A DNA stretch of 64,000 nt from Mesorhizobium sp. CAU 1732. Lineage in GTDB: Bacteria > Pseudomonadota > Alphaproteobacteria > Rhizobiales > Rhizobiaceae. A model generated the notes under the pieces. It was not told the origin of the DNA. It saw only the letters and a program-made list of their open reading frames with translations, and searched no databases. The stretch lies in NCBI RefSeq assembly GCF_039888675.1, contig NZ_JBDQQR010000005.1, positions 62,001-126,000 of the forward strand, read 5' to 3'. The translations under genes were made by a program, and so were the position numbers. This document shows, one piece after another, positions 36,901 to 44,350 of this stretch (the stretch's first letter is position 1; each line of letters begins with the position of its first letter).

Positions 36901-38636
36901 GGATTGCCGCGCAGCGCGATCGCGTGGCGAGGCTGTGGGAGCGAGCCAGCGTCGCGCTCGGCCTGACGATCGAGAAGGAGCGTAGCGTCTCCTATGACGA
37001 CGATGTGTGCGTCCGTACCAATGTGCCGGTGCAGGTTCCGGTCGAGCTGGACAGGGCGCATTCCCTGCTTGCCAGCGCGGAGCGGTTCGCGCGGTCGTTG
37101 GAGGAGAGTGCCCGCGTCGAGCAGCTTGCCTCCGCCAGATGGACGGAGCGCGAGGCAATCCTGCTGCCGGTCCTCGGACGCATCTATCGCGATCCGGAAT
37201 CCGCACTTGCTGCCCTTAACGAGCGAGCATCGGCCTTCGACGGAGATCCGCGCCGGTTTGGCGAAGAGATTGTGCGGGATCCGTCCATACTCGGCGCGCT
37301 GCATGTTAGTGCCAGCCTGGTCGACAGTCAGGCTATCCGCAAGGAGTGGGCGGTGGTGGTAAAGGCCGTATCCGAACTTGCCCCGCTTGCCCGTAACCAT
37401 GCCGAGAATTTTGCCCGCGACCGCGGCGCGTTCGAGAAGCGCGAGCAGACCCGCCGTGCGGCCATGTCGATATCGGTGCCTGCTCTCTCTCCGCATGCCA
37501 TGGCCCGGCTTGCCGAGATCGAGGCGGTGCGCGAACGGGGCGGGGAGGGCGCATACAAGACAGCGTTTTCCTATGCCACCGAAGCGCGTTCGGTCGTTCA
37601 GGAGATGAAGGCAGTCGGCGAGGCGCTGACGGCTCGCTTCGGTTGGAGCGCCTTCACCGACAGGGCAGACGACTATGTGCGGAAGCAGATGCAGGATCGC
37701 ATGCCGGAAGGCATGACGCCGGAACGCGGTCAGGAACTGGCGGTTCTGTTCTCGCAGGTGCGGCGCTTCAACGAGCTCGAGCATCACTCCGAAAGGCGCG
37801 ATCCTTCTCGCATCGTCGCGCCTGCGGCGCATGATCCGTCCAGCGCTCCGGAGAGTTCGATACCGCCCACGCTGCCGATGCTCGCCGCTGTCACCGAGTT
37901 TACGGTTTCCATCGATGACGAGGCCCGTCGTCGTGCCATAGATGTTGCAAGCTACCGGCAGAGCCGCGCCAGTCTCGCCGATACTGCGCAGCGGATCTGG
38001 CGCGATCCGGCCGTGGCGCTGTCGATGATCGAGGATCTGATCGGCAAGGGTGTCGATCCCGAACGGATAGGCCGCGCGATAACCAACGATCCTTCCGCCT
38101 ATGGCGCGCTACGCGGCTCCGATCGCATGATGGATCGGCTGCTCGCGCCCGGACGGGAGCGCAAGGCGGCCGAGCGGGCGCTGAAGAGCATCCCCGCCTT
38201 GGCGCGCGGTATGGGTCAGGCCTGGCGCAAAGCATTCGATGCCGAAAAGGCTGCGGTCGAGGCTGACCGCAACCGCATGGCTGTGTCCATCCCCGCTCTG
38301 TCGCAGCGCGCCGAGGCCGAGCTTGCGCGCCTCAGCGCTGCGATCGCCAAATCGCCGAACGAGACCACGGTGCTGGTGCGCTCCGTCGACGCCACGGCGC
38401 GCGCGGAATTTGCCAGGGTCAGCAAGGCGCTCGATGCGCGGTTCGGGCCGAACGCCGTTGCCCGCAGCGACCCGGGTGTGATCGACCGCGTGCCGGCGGC
38501 GCAGCGCAACGTGTTCGAGGCTATGCAGCCGAGGCTGAAGGTCCTGCAGCAGGCCGTGCGTGTCGACCGATCACAGGAGATCGTCGCTGAGCGCCAGATG
38601 CGGGCGCTGCGACAGGCCAAGGGCGTTACGCGATAG
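33999..38636 (+). CDS. traA: Ti-type conjugative relaxase-helicase TraA
   Basis: The protein has 1545 residues from ATG 33999 (MAIMFVRAQVISRGAGRSVV), with GGAGG 13 nt upstream. The longer open frame to 33849 crosses oriT and is rejected. The MOBQ relaxase domain has Tyr25 in SAAAYRHRTS and the metal triad H136, H143, H145 in HDKDGNPHIHLM. A RecD/TraI-like helicase follows, with Walker A GLAGAGKST (about 413) and VIDEAGMVSS. A long helical C-terminus contains repeat-like DUF segments. It nicks oriT, stays covalently bound to the DNA and unwinds it for transfer. Confidence 0.96.
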   Translation: MAIMFVRAQVISRGAGRSVVSAAAYRHRTSMEEELTGESFRYEAGRAELVHEELALPDDTPAWLRTMIDGRTVAGASEVLWNAVDTFERRLDGQLAREMIFALPEELSRAENIELVREFVRDNLTSKGMVADCVYHDKDGNPHIHLMTTLRPLTDDGFGKKKVAVLGADGKPLRVVTPDRPKGKIVYRLWAGDKDTMKAWKIAWAETANRHLALAGHDIRLDGRSYAEQGLDGIAQSHLGPARAALARRGQERYFAPAALAKRQEMADRLSDEPGLLLKQLSAERSTFDEREIAKALHRYVNDPTIFGNIRAQLMASSDLVVLKPQQIDPETGKATDPAVFTTRAMLRTEYDMAQSAAVLAGRSGFKVAAEKVDAAIHEVGQRDPENPFRLDAEQVDAVMHVTADTGIAAVVGLAGAGKSTLLDAARIAWQADGRRVIGAALSGKAAEGLEESSGIWSRTLAAWELAWADGKDQLAKGDVLVIDEAGMVSSEQLARILKIVEDAGAKAVLVGDPMQLQPIQAGAAFRAIVERIGFAELTGVRRQRQQWARDASRLFARGKVGEALDAYAQHDCILQLETRKAAIEKIVFDWGQARQQYRAAAEAEDRSLDGSELLVLAQTNDDVRQLNEAIRTIMAAQGALDYSRAFQTERGEREFAIGDRLIFLENARFFEQRAEHLSVQHVKNGMLGTVIGTTTESGETLLTVRLDAGREVVFSQDTCRNIDHGYAATVHKSQGSTVDRTFVLATGMMDQHLAYVAMSRHRDRADLYMATEDFEQRGPWGRVARVDHAAGVTGELVETGEAHYRGDTDAKKTPYADIRTDDGEVHRVWGVSLPKAIEAGGVAVGDTLTFRKDGVEQITIKVPVTDPETGKKTFEEREVDRNVWTAKQDETAAARQDRIVQESHRPALFNRLVERLSRSGAKTTTLDYESQAGYQAQIVDFARRRNMDHAAEIAAGMEEGVERHLSWIAAQRDRVARLWERASVALGLTIEKERSVSYDDDVCVRTNVPVQVPVELDRAHSLLASAERFARSLEESARVEQLASARWTEREAILLPVLGRIYRDPESALAALNERASAFDGDPRRFGEEIVRDPSILGALHVSASLVDSQAIRKEWAVVVKAVSELAPLARNHAENFARDRGAFEKREQTRRAAMSISVPALSPHAMARLAEIEAVRERGGEGAYKTAFSYATEARSVVQEMKAVGEALTARFGWSAFTDRADDYVRKQMQDRMPEGMTPERGQELAVLFSQVRRFNELEHHSERRDPSRIVAPAAHDPSSAPESSIPPTLPMLAAVTEFTVSIDDEARRRAIDVASYRQSRASLADTAQRIWRDPAVALSMIEDLIGKGVDPERIGRAITNDPSAYGALRGSDRMMDRLLAPGRERKAAERALKSIPALARGMGQAWRKAFDAEKAAVEADRNRMAVSIPALSQRAEAELARLSAAIAKSPNETTVLVRSVDATARAEFARVSKALDARFGPNAVARSDPGVIDRVPAAQRNVFEAMQPRLKVLQQAVRVDRSQEIVAERQMRALRQAKGVTR

Positions 38637-38655
38637 GCAGGGAGGGAAGGTCATC

Positions 38656-39165
38656 ATGGACAGACTGGAATCCGCAGCGGAACTGAGAGCATCTATCGAT
38701 GCCGAGATGGCGATGTTCAGGCGCGATGCCGAGAAGTCATCTCAAGGTGAGCCGCAATCGGCGGATGCGAAACGCCGCCGCCTGTCCAATGAGATGGTCG
38801 AGGATATCGCCGGCCGTTGGGAGAAGGTTCTCGCGCTGATGAAGGAGAGTGGCGCGTCCGCCGCGATGCTGGATGAAGCACGCGCGCGATCGAGCGAAGA
38901 TATCGCGTGGCTGATGGCGGAGCGCAAACGCCGGGAAGCGCCCGCGGGAGACGAAGGCACACGCGGGCTGGATCGCGGCGTGACCGGCCTAGTGCTTGCC
39001 GGCGCGTTGCTCGTATCGGCACGCGACCTGCCTGCCCTGCGCGAGGACGAAATTCAGGCCTGGCTCCAACAATCCATCCCGCTCGCCAAAAGAAACTGTG
39101 CGCAATGGCGGGGTCGGACCTCTCGCCGGTCAAGCAGGAGGGTTCCTGCCCGCGGAGAGCACTGA
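38656..39165 (+). CDS. hypothetical protein downstream of traA
   Basis: The protein has 169 residues; ATG 38656 follows GGAGGGAAGGTCATC, 19 nt after the traA stop. It is helical and charged up to about residue 105, then has a modest hydrophobic stretch (GVTGLVLAGALLVSA) that may be a membrane anchor. The Arg/Ser-rich tail looks non-native and overlaps the next gene. Co-transcription with traA suggests an accessory transfer role, but no family is recognised. Confidence 0.65.
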   Translation: MDRLESAAELRASIDAEMAMFRRDAEKSSQGEPQSADAKRRRLSNEMVEDIAGRWEKVLALMKESGASAAMLDEARARSSEDIAWLMAERKRREAPAGDEGTRGLDRGVTGLVLAGALLVSARDLPALREDEIQAWLQQSIPLAKRNCAQWRGRTSRRSSRRVPARGEH

Positions 39166-39490
39166 GCACCAGACCGCCAAAGCCAATATTACTCTGCTCG
39201 CCGCCGCGCTCGAGGATTATGGCCGGTCGGTCGAGTTCGAGCGCCACCAAGTCGAGAACCAACATCGCGAGGAACAGCATCGACACCGACAGGAAATCCT
39301 AGCGTCGTCGCAAGGTCTGGCCGCGATCCTCAATGCGCCGGCGCATGAGCGAAGCGCGCGATTGAACAACGTTCGGCAGTTCCGGCGCGAGCTCGACAGC
39401 ATGGTGAGCGACATCAGTCGGCGGCTGACGTCCGCGGATCGGGCAGCCTTAAAGGCCGGCAATGCTGGTCGATTGTCGGACGGCATTTGA
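39098..39490 (+). CDS. coiled-coil hypothetical protein after traA
   Basis: The protein has about 130 residues. GTG 39098 was chosen because the frame upstream of it is Cys/Pro/Arg-rich noise. The coding part has GPLAGQAGGFLPAEST, then a long helix with an HQVENQHREEQHRHRQEIL coiled coil and an acidic/basic end (RRLTSADRAALKAGN). It overlaps the previous gene by 68 nt in another frame. It is probably the last gene of the traA operon; the function is unknown. Confidence 0.55.
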   Translation: MRNGGVGPLAGQAGGFLPAESTEHQTAKANITLLAAALEDYGRSVEFERHQVENQHREEQHRHRQEILASSQGLAAILNAPAHERSARLNNVRQFRRELDSMVSDISRRLTSADRAALKAGNAGRLSDGI

Positions 39491-39694
39491 ATATACCTAG
39501 ATCAGGCGCAGGTTCAGCGTCAGCAGATGGGCCGCGCACGCGGGGCGGCGATTTCGATCAAGCGGTAGGCTCACAACTTTCAAGCGAACTAGGCAGCCGC
39601 CGGCATAATTGGGCGAAATATTCTCGCCAGATTCGAGATGCCCTGCTGCGTAACTGTATCTTCAGGCCGCATCCTCGTGCTTGACGAGCTCACG
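39491..39694. other. gene-free junction after the transfer genes
   Basis: Between the end of the traA operon and a minus-strand gene I see no coding, hairpin or repeat feature. The local sequence becomes less GC-rich and the gene style changes beyond it, so the end of the conjugative backbone may lie here. Confidence 0.35.
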
Positions 39695-40039
39695 CTAAAA
39701 ATCGTTTTTTGCGGCGTTGCGAGAGACAATTGCGTCGAATGGCTCGTCCGACCCCGCAACCCAAAGGAGATTCGCCGGCATGCATTTGGCGTGCTTGTGG
39801 ATGTGGCTTACAATCAGCGCCTTGGAGCCCTCGTTGTCGACAACTACTTCCGCGAGCACCCGGATCAACAAGCTTCCATCCTCCACGCGGATCGTCGCCG
39901 TCGCGGTCTCGAAATCGAGCTCATAGTGGCCCTCGTATCTGGTAATGCCTCTGCAGTACCGTTCGAGGTCTCCTATCGCACTTTCAATCACGGCACCTGC
40001 GTCCCTCAATAATACGATAGCTTCATAAGCATGCGGCAT
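39695..40039 (-). CDS. DUF2218-like hypothetical protein
   Basis: The protein has 114 residues from ATG 40039. Alternating strands and helices are visible: YELDFETATATIRVEDGSLL then IRVLAEVVVDNEG, with a late PANLLWV. This order is reminiscent of DUF2218 proteins, where a dose-like beta domain ends near a Trp. The match is from memory and weak. There is no operon partner. The balanced composition supports a real gene. Confidence 0.45.
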   Translation of the reverse strand: MPHAYEAIVLLRDAGAVIESAIGDLERYCRGITRYEGHYELDFETATATIRVEDGSLLIRVLAEVVVDNEGSKALIVSHIHKHAKCMPANLLWVAGSDEPFDAIVSRNAAKNDF

Positions 40040-40350
40040 ACAGACAGTCCTCGTCGTGATGCGCCCGAGATTGCCCCCTTATACTGACGCTGCTTCTGTT
40101 GTTCTGCTCCCCGGAGATATCGTTCACAGTATGTGTTACGGTCTAATCCCTTGCCGGTAATACACAGACTGAACAAAGCACGGCGATAACTTCCAAAGTA
40201 GCTTTTATAAATTCGACAGAGACGCCGATCTGGTTCTATGACGCAGTCTTGAACCCAACTACTGCTAACCTGAGAAGTGACCGCCCCAGACATCCAGACG
40301 GGAAAAACTGATTGAGATGCTGGGCTGGCTTCGATTGACATCCATGAGTG

Positions 40351-40602
40351 TCATGGAGTGACCCCGAAAAATCTCTTTGGTTGGAACGACTCCTTGCCCG
40401 CCGGCGGTCGCACAAAGGGCTGAAGTGACTCCTTCAACTGTTCCTGGGTAATCGCAAAACTTATGTGCTGGATCTGACTTGCGGTCATTGCCGGTTCTCG
40501 AGACAGCTCACCGTCTGAGCGCACCTTGAGCAACATGAACCACACAGCGTATAGGCTCCCACCCAAGAGGATTGCACGAACGCCGTGTGTCTCCAAGCGC
40601 AT
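40351..40602 (-). CDS. possible small membrane-anchored protein
   Basis: The 83-residue frame starts at ATG 40602, 16 nt after the enoyl-CoA hydratase stop. The N-terminus has one short hydrophobic segment (AILLGGSLYAVWFMLL) followed by a polar domain. No clear Shine-Dalgarno is seen, but codon and residue usage are natural. It would be the last gene of the leftward hydratase unit. Confidence 0.35.
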   Translation of the reverse strand: MRLETHGVRAILLGGSLYAVWFMLLKVRSDGELSREPAMTASQIQHISFAITQEQLKESLQPFVRPPAGKESFQPKRFFGVTP

Positions 40603-40618
40603 GGCTGCGGAGTGCGTG

Positions 40619-41413
40619 TCATTGGTTCGGTTCTAAGTTGGCCGATTCGCTTGAATGTCTGAAGTTTGGCTTTCTGCGTTCGCGAAATGCTGAAAAAGCT
40701 TCCGCAAAGTCGGGACCTTTCAGGAGGTGATTAAAGGACGTCTGCTCAAGTTCCATCTGACGATTTACCGTGTCAGATAGTCCGTATGTCATAAGGCGCT
40801 TCGTTGCCTGGATCGCTGTCGCCGGCTTATCGGCGATCTGCTTCGCCTTTTTCATAACCTGTGGCAGAAAGTCTTCGACCGAATAGATGTCGTTTAGCAG
40901 GCCAAAGGAGAATGCTTCCTCAGCGGTGAACGGCTCGCCCGTGAAGAGAAGATTGCCGGCGATCTTTCGTCCGACGAGCAGCGGCAAAAGGATAGAGGAT
41001 GCGGCTTCCGGCACCAGACCCAGACTGACGAAGGGAAGCTGGAATCGCGCGTTCGGAGTTGCGTAGGCGAGATCGCAGTGCAGTAGCATCGTCGTGCCAA
41101 TGCCAATGGCGAGACCGTCCACAGCAGCGATTACTGGCTTTGGATGCGTGCTGAGCGCCTCAAGGAAACGCCACGCAGCAGTTGCCTTGTCATCTTCCGG
41201 CCATTCAGCGAAGTTCGCTAGATCGTTGCCGACAGTAAAGGCTGCCTGCTTACCTGCAATAACCACCACGAACACGTCGGTCCGCTCGGCCGCGTCCCGC
41301 AACGCTCCGATCAACGCCTCGTACATCTCGAAGGTGATGGCATTCTTCTTTTCGGGACGGTTGATCGTGATCTGCAAAACGCCGTCTTCTGCAGAGAAAT
41401 GTTTCTCGATCAT
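40619..41413 (-). CDS. enoyl-CoA hydratase/isomerase
   Basis: The protein has 264 residues from ATG 41413 behind CAGGAGAGACAAGC; a longer start at 41455 lacks support. The crotonase fold is shown by INRPEKKNAITFEMYEAL, oxyanion-hole segments around KQAAFTVGNDLANF and VDGLAIGIGTTMLLHCDLAY, and FVSLGLVPEAASS. It should hydrate or isomerise an enoyl-CoA in the pathway of the adjacent rightward operon (ligase, dehydrogenase, thiolase). It is divergent from the MarR regulator. Confidence 0.9.
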   Translation of the reverse strand: MIEKHFSAEDGVLQITINRPEKKNAITFEMYEALIGALRDAAERTDVFVVVIAGKQAAFTVGNDLANFAEWPEDDKATAAWRFLEALSTHPKPVIAAVDGLAIGIGTTMLLHCDLAYATPNARFQLPFVSLGLVPEAASSILLPLLVGRKIAGNLLFTGEPFTAEEAFSFGLLNDIYSVEDFLPQVMKKAKQIADKPATAIQATKRLMTYGLSDTVNRQMELEQTSFNHLLKGPDFAEAFSAFRERRKPNFRHSSESANLEPNQ

Positions 41414-41502
41414 TGCTTGTCTCTCCTGACTATCCGCCTGCACGGGCGGCAACACATCTACAACTCTTCCGGGCTCGGCCGATGGACAGATTCCTGTCGT
41501 GT

Positions 41503-41682
41503 CTACCGCACGAGCCAGAGAAGGGGGACGATCAGCAGCAACAGGACGCCGAGGATGGCGAACTGGCCTATCGCGACCTCGTTCTGCGCCTTTTCCCGTT
41601 CACGGTCCTCTTGGCCAACGACCGAAACAACACCACAGCATTCAAGATAGGTTACCCTCACTACTGGGCTCTCGTTCTTCAT
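41503..41682 (-). CDS. small single-span membrane protein
   Basis: The 59-residue protein starts at ATG 41682 behind GGAGGAGAGCT. It has a soluble N-terminus with CC (residues 15-16), a charged QEDREREKAQNE linker, and one C-terminal hydrophobic span (FAILGVLLLLIVPLLWLV) ending in Arg. The strong ribosome site and tail-anchor-like layout support a real gene. It is the first gene of the leftward unit with the enoyl-CoA hydratase and lies under the MarR-box promoter. Its function is unknown. Confidence 0.6.
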   Translation of the reverse strand: MKNESPVVRVTYLECCGVVSVVGQEDREREKAQNEVAIGQFAILGVLLLLIVPLLWLVR

Positions 41683-41750
41683 AGCTCTCCTCCGTGGGAT
41701 CGGTCGCTTGGGAGAATTTCATTCCACTGCGCTTGCAAATCCCGAGATGA

Positions 41751-41762
41751 TTGTATATGCAA
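41751..41762. promoter_or_regulatory. probable MarR operator
   Basis: TTGTATATGCAA is a near-perfect palindrome (10 of 12), of the TTGnATATnCAA form common for MarR regulators. It lies between the divergent small membrane gene and the MarR gene, where an autorepression site is expected. A related site is found before the binding-protein gene at 43042. Confidence 0.55.
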
Positions 41763-41824
41763 ACGATGCCCGGTTGTCCATCGGGCTTGAAGCGGCGAGA
41801 CATCAACGACAGGCGGATTTCGTT

Positions 41825-42328
41825 ATGAGGCAGGTGCACCCTGTATTCGAAGCACTGCGCACATCGGTCGATGCGTGCACATGCGCCTCGATGAGGAAGG
41901 CCACGAGGATCACGGCGCAACTGTATGATCGGCTGCTCGAACCCTCCGGTCTGACGACTGCGCAATTCTCGCTGCTTGCGGCGCTCTATTATGCCGACGC
42001 GGTACCAATGACCCGGCTTGCCGAAAAGCTTGTGCTTGACCGGTCCACGCTGACCCGGACGCTGGCGCCGCTTGAGCGTGAGGGACTGGTGGAGGTGCGG
42101 CCGGGAGCAGACAGGCGCGTCCGCGTTGTCGCGATTTCGGTTCGCGGTCTCGAACGGCTGATCGGCGCTTTGCCTTATTGGCAGGAAGCACAGGAGAGGT
42201 TGCAGTCCAATCTCGGCGATACGGAATGGGCGGCCCTGCGGCGTTCGCTGCAGTTCGTTACGTCTGCTTCGCGCAAGTCGGTCGCGGAGCTTCCGTCTTC
42301 GAGATCAGCTCATTTCCAGGAGGGATAA
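41825..42328 (+). CDS. MarR-family transcriptional regulator
   Basis: The protein has 167 residues from ATG 41825. A winged helix is visible: CASMRKATRITAQLYDRLLE, GLTTAQFSLLAALYY, then recognition helix LDRSTLTRTLAPLEREGLVE and wing PGADRRVRVVAIS. Upstream in-frame starts (TTG 41708, ATG 41747) would place the palindromic operator inside the gene, so the shorter form is preferred. It likely responds to an aromatic or CoA-thioester ligand and controls the divergent hydratase unit and the catabolic operon. Confidence 0.9.
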   Translation: MRQVHPVFEALRTSVDACTCASMRKATRITAQLYDRLLEPSGLTTAQFSLLAALYYADAVPMTRLAEKLVLDRSTLTRTLAPLEREGLVEVRPGADRRVRVVAISVRGLERLIGALPYWQEAQERLQSNLGDTEWAALRRSLQFVTSASRKSVAELPSSRSAHFQEG

Positions 42329-42335
42329 GTCTACT

Positions 42336-42956
42336 ATGTCAAAAAGCGTCGAGTTCTTTTTCGACTATGGAAGCCCGGCAACCTATCTTGCCTACAAGCG
42401 GCTGCCTGATATCGCGCGCGCCCACGGTGCTGAAGTCAAGTATCGCCCGTTTTTGCTGGGTGGCCTGTTGAAAGCGGTAGGGAATTCCGCGCCCACCGAC
42501 TTGCCGGCGAAACGGGAGTGGATGTGGCAGGATCTTGCGCGGATCGCCAAGCGGTACGACATTCCATTCAAGGTCAATTCGGCCTTTCCGGTCAACACGC
42601 TGGTGCTGATGCGTGCTGCAACCGCGGTCGAGCCCACCGGCCGGCTGCTCGAATTCTCGGACGCCATCTTCGGCGCGTTGTGGGAGAAGGACCGCAACCT
42701 GGGCGACCTGCATGTCCTCAGGGAGGTGGTTACCGGGGCGGGTTTCGACTTCGAGCAGATCGCAGCCGACAGCCAAAAGGCCGACGTCAAGGACCGTCTC
42801 CGTGTCTCGACGGAGGAAGCCGCCGACCGCGGCGCGTTTGGTGCCCCGACGTTCTTCGTCGCGGGCGAGATGCATTTCGGGCAAGATCGCCTTGAATATG
42901 TGCAACTTGCGCTAGCCGGAGCTGCGAAACAAAACGTGTCGCAGGGGGCCGTCTAG
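42336..42956 (+). CDS. DsbA-family 2-hydroxychromene-2-carboxylate isomerase-like protein
   Basis: The protein has 206 residues from ATG 42336, 7 nt after the MarR gene. The thioredoxin-fold kappa-GST/HCCA isomerase pattern is complete: VEFFFDYGSPATYLAYKRL, PFLLGGLLKAVGN, then GAFGAPTFFVAGEMHFGQDR. The catalytic Ser sits in the DYGSP motif in place of Cys. In naphthalene pathways such enzymes isomerise HCCA with glutathione. Here the substrate is unknown, and a glutathione-linked step on an aromatic acid is possible. Confidence 0.9.
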   Translation: MSKSVEFFFDYGSPATYLAYKRLPDIARAHGAEVKYRPFLLGGLLKAVGNSAPTDLPAKREWMWQDLARIAKRYDIPFKVNSAFPVNTLVLMRAATAVEPTGRLLEFSDAIFGALWEKDRNLGDLHVLREVVTGAGFDFEQIAADSQKADVKDRLRVSTEEAADRGAFGAPTFFVAGEMHFGQDRLEYVQLALAGAAKQNVSQGAV

Positions 42957-43041
42957 GAACGGCCATCCGAGTCCTGCCACTTAGTTTCGACACCGTGGGT
43001 ATCGCAAGCCAACGAGAACGTGCAGAGGCGTATCTAATTAC

Positions 43042-43053
43042 TTGTATATACAC
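43042..43053. promoter_or_regulatory. second MarR-box-like site
   Basis: TTGTATATACAC shares eight starting bases and the AT-rich centre with the 41751 palindrome. It lies 34 nt before the binding-protein start, where it could overlap the promoter of the long rightward operon. It is less symmetric than the first site. Confidence 0.4.
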
Positions 43054-43087
43054 GTAAACGCATGAAATCATCGGGAGGAGAAAATCG

Positions 43088-44314
43088 ATGACATCGAAGC
43101 AAAAGGCATTTCTGACGACGGCAATGGCTGCGGTTCTCGGTGCGCTTGCGCCGGCAGCTTACGCCCAGACCGTTTCGGGCGACGTGGTCAGGCTCGGCGT
43201 GCTGACCGACATGTCCGGCATCTATTCCGACATATCGGGGACGGGTGCCGTGGAGGCGGCACGGATGGCCATCGAGGATCATGGCGACGCTGTTCTCGGC
43301 AAGCCGATCGAGCTCGTCTCGGCGGATCACCAGAACAAGGGCGACGTGGGCTCGGCGAGGGCGCGCGAATGGTATGACGGGGGGGTCGACGCCATCTTCG
43401 AGATGATGGCGTCGTCGGTCGCCCTGGCGGTGTTCGAAGTAGCGACGGAAAAGGAAAAGGTCGCAATCGCTGCAGGCGCGGCGAGCTCGGCCTTGACCAA
43501 CGAGAACTGCTCGCCCTTCGGCGCGCACTGGGTCTACGACACCCATGCTCTGGCCGCGGGCACGGCGCGCACGCTTGCGACCCAGCCGGATTCGAACTCC
43601 TGGTACTTTATCACGGTCGACTACGCCTTCGGTCATGCGCTTGAATCCGACTCGTCGGCCTTCGTAACGTCTGCAGGAGGTCAGGTGGCCGGCTCGGTGC
43701 GGCATCCGATCGGTGCTCCCGACTTCGGCTCGTATCTGTTGCAGGCGCAGTCTTCCGGGGCGCAGGTCGTGGCGCTCGCCAATGGCGGGGCCGATATGGT
43801 CAACTCGCTTCGGCAGGCGGGCGAGTTCGGTATCGTGCAGAGCGGGCAGAAGCTGGTCGCGCTGCTGCCGCACCTTACCGACATCAACGCCGTTGGCTTG
43901 GAGACCGCCCAGGGCCTTCTTCTGACCGAGGGCTTCTACTGGGACCGCACCGATGAAACCCGCGAATGGTCCCGGCGCTTCTTCGAGCGGCACGGCGCGA
44001 TGCCAACCATGGTGCAGGCAGGTGTCTATTCGTCGGTCCTCCACTACCTGAAGGCGATCGATGCGGCGGGCACGGACGAGGCCGCGGCCGTGATGGAGAA
44101 GATGCGCGAGCTTCCCATCAACGACATGTTCGCTACGAACGGACTGCTGCGGATCGATGGCCGGATGGTCCACGACATGTATGTCGTTCAGGTGAAGAGC
44201 CCGCAGGATGCGCAGTATCCGTGGGACTACTACGAGATTCTGCACACGATCCCCGGCGACGAGGCCTTCCGCCCGCTCGAAGAGAGCGCCTGTCGCCTGG
44301 TCGAAGGCAATTGA
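43088..44314 (+). CDS. branched-chain-amino-acid-type ABC transporter substrate-binding protein
   Basis: The protein has 408 residues; ATG 43088 follows GGGAGGAGAAAATCG. A Sec signal peptide covers residues 1-26, with a likely cut after AAYA. The periplasmic-binding type-1 fold begins at VVRLGVLTDMSGIYSDISG. Continuing features are ADHQNKGDVG and VDYAFGHALESDS. Relatives bind amino acids, aromatic acids or short-chain carboxylates. It is the first gene of an operon that encodes the matching ATPases and permeases, so the ligand is probably the substrate of the CoA ligase. Confidence 0.93.
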   Translation: MTSKQKAFLTTAMAAVLGALAPAAYAQTVSGDVVRLGVLTDMSGIYSDISGTGAVEAARMAIEDHGDAVLGKPIELVSADHQNKGDVGSARAREWYDGGVDAIFEMMASSVALAVFEVATEKEKVAIAAGAASSALTNENCSPFGAHWVYDTHALAAGTARTLATQPDSNSWYFITVDYAFGHALESDSSAFVTSAGGQVAGSVRHPIGAPDFGSYLLQAQSSGAQVVALANGGADMVNSLRQAGEFGIVQSGQKLVALLPHLTDINAVGLETAQGLLLTEGFYWDRTDETREWSRRFFERHGAMPTMVQAGVYSSVLHYLKAIDAAGTDEAAAVMEKMRELPINDMFATNGLLRIDGRMVHDMYVVQVKSPQDAQYPWDYYEILHTIPGDEAFRPLEESACRLVEGN

Positions 44315-44350
44315 ACGCAACGCATCACAGCAATTGAAGTGGAGAAGTAA

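Noticed and set aside
35088..37832. Minus-strand frame of 914 codons opposite traA
   Set aside because: Long antisense frames are common under GC-rich genes; no family motif was seen and traA is intact on the other strand.
40006..40341. Minus-strand frame of 111 codons
   Set aside because: Composition is odd (many Ser/Cys/Tyr in no pattern), no ribosome site, overlaps a better gene.
43034..44320. Minus-strand frame of 428 codons
   Set aside because: Opposite to the substrate-binding protein gene, which has a signal peptide and a good ribosome site.
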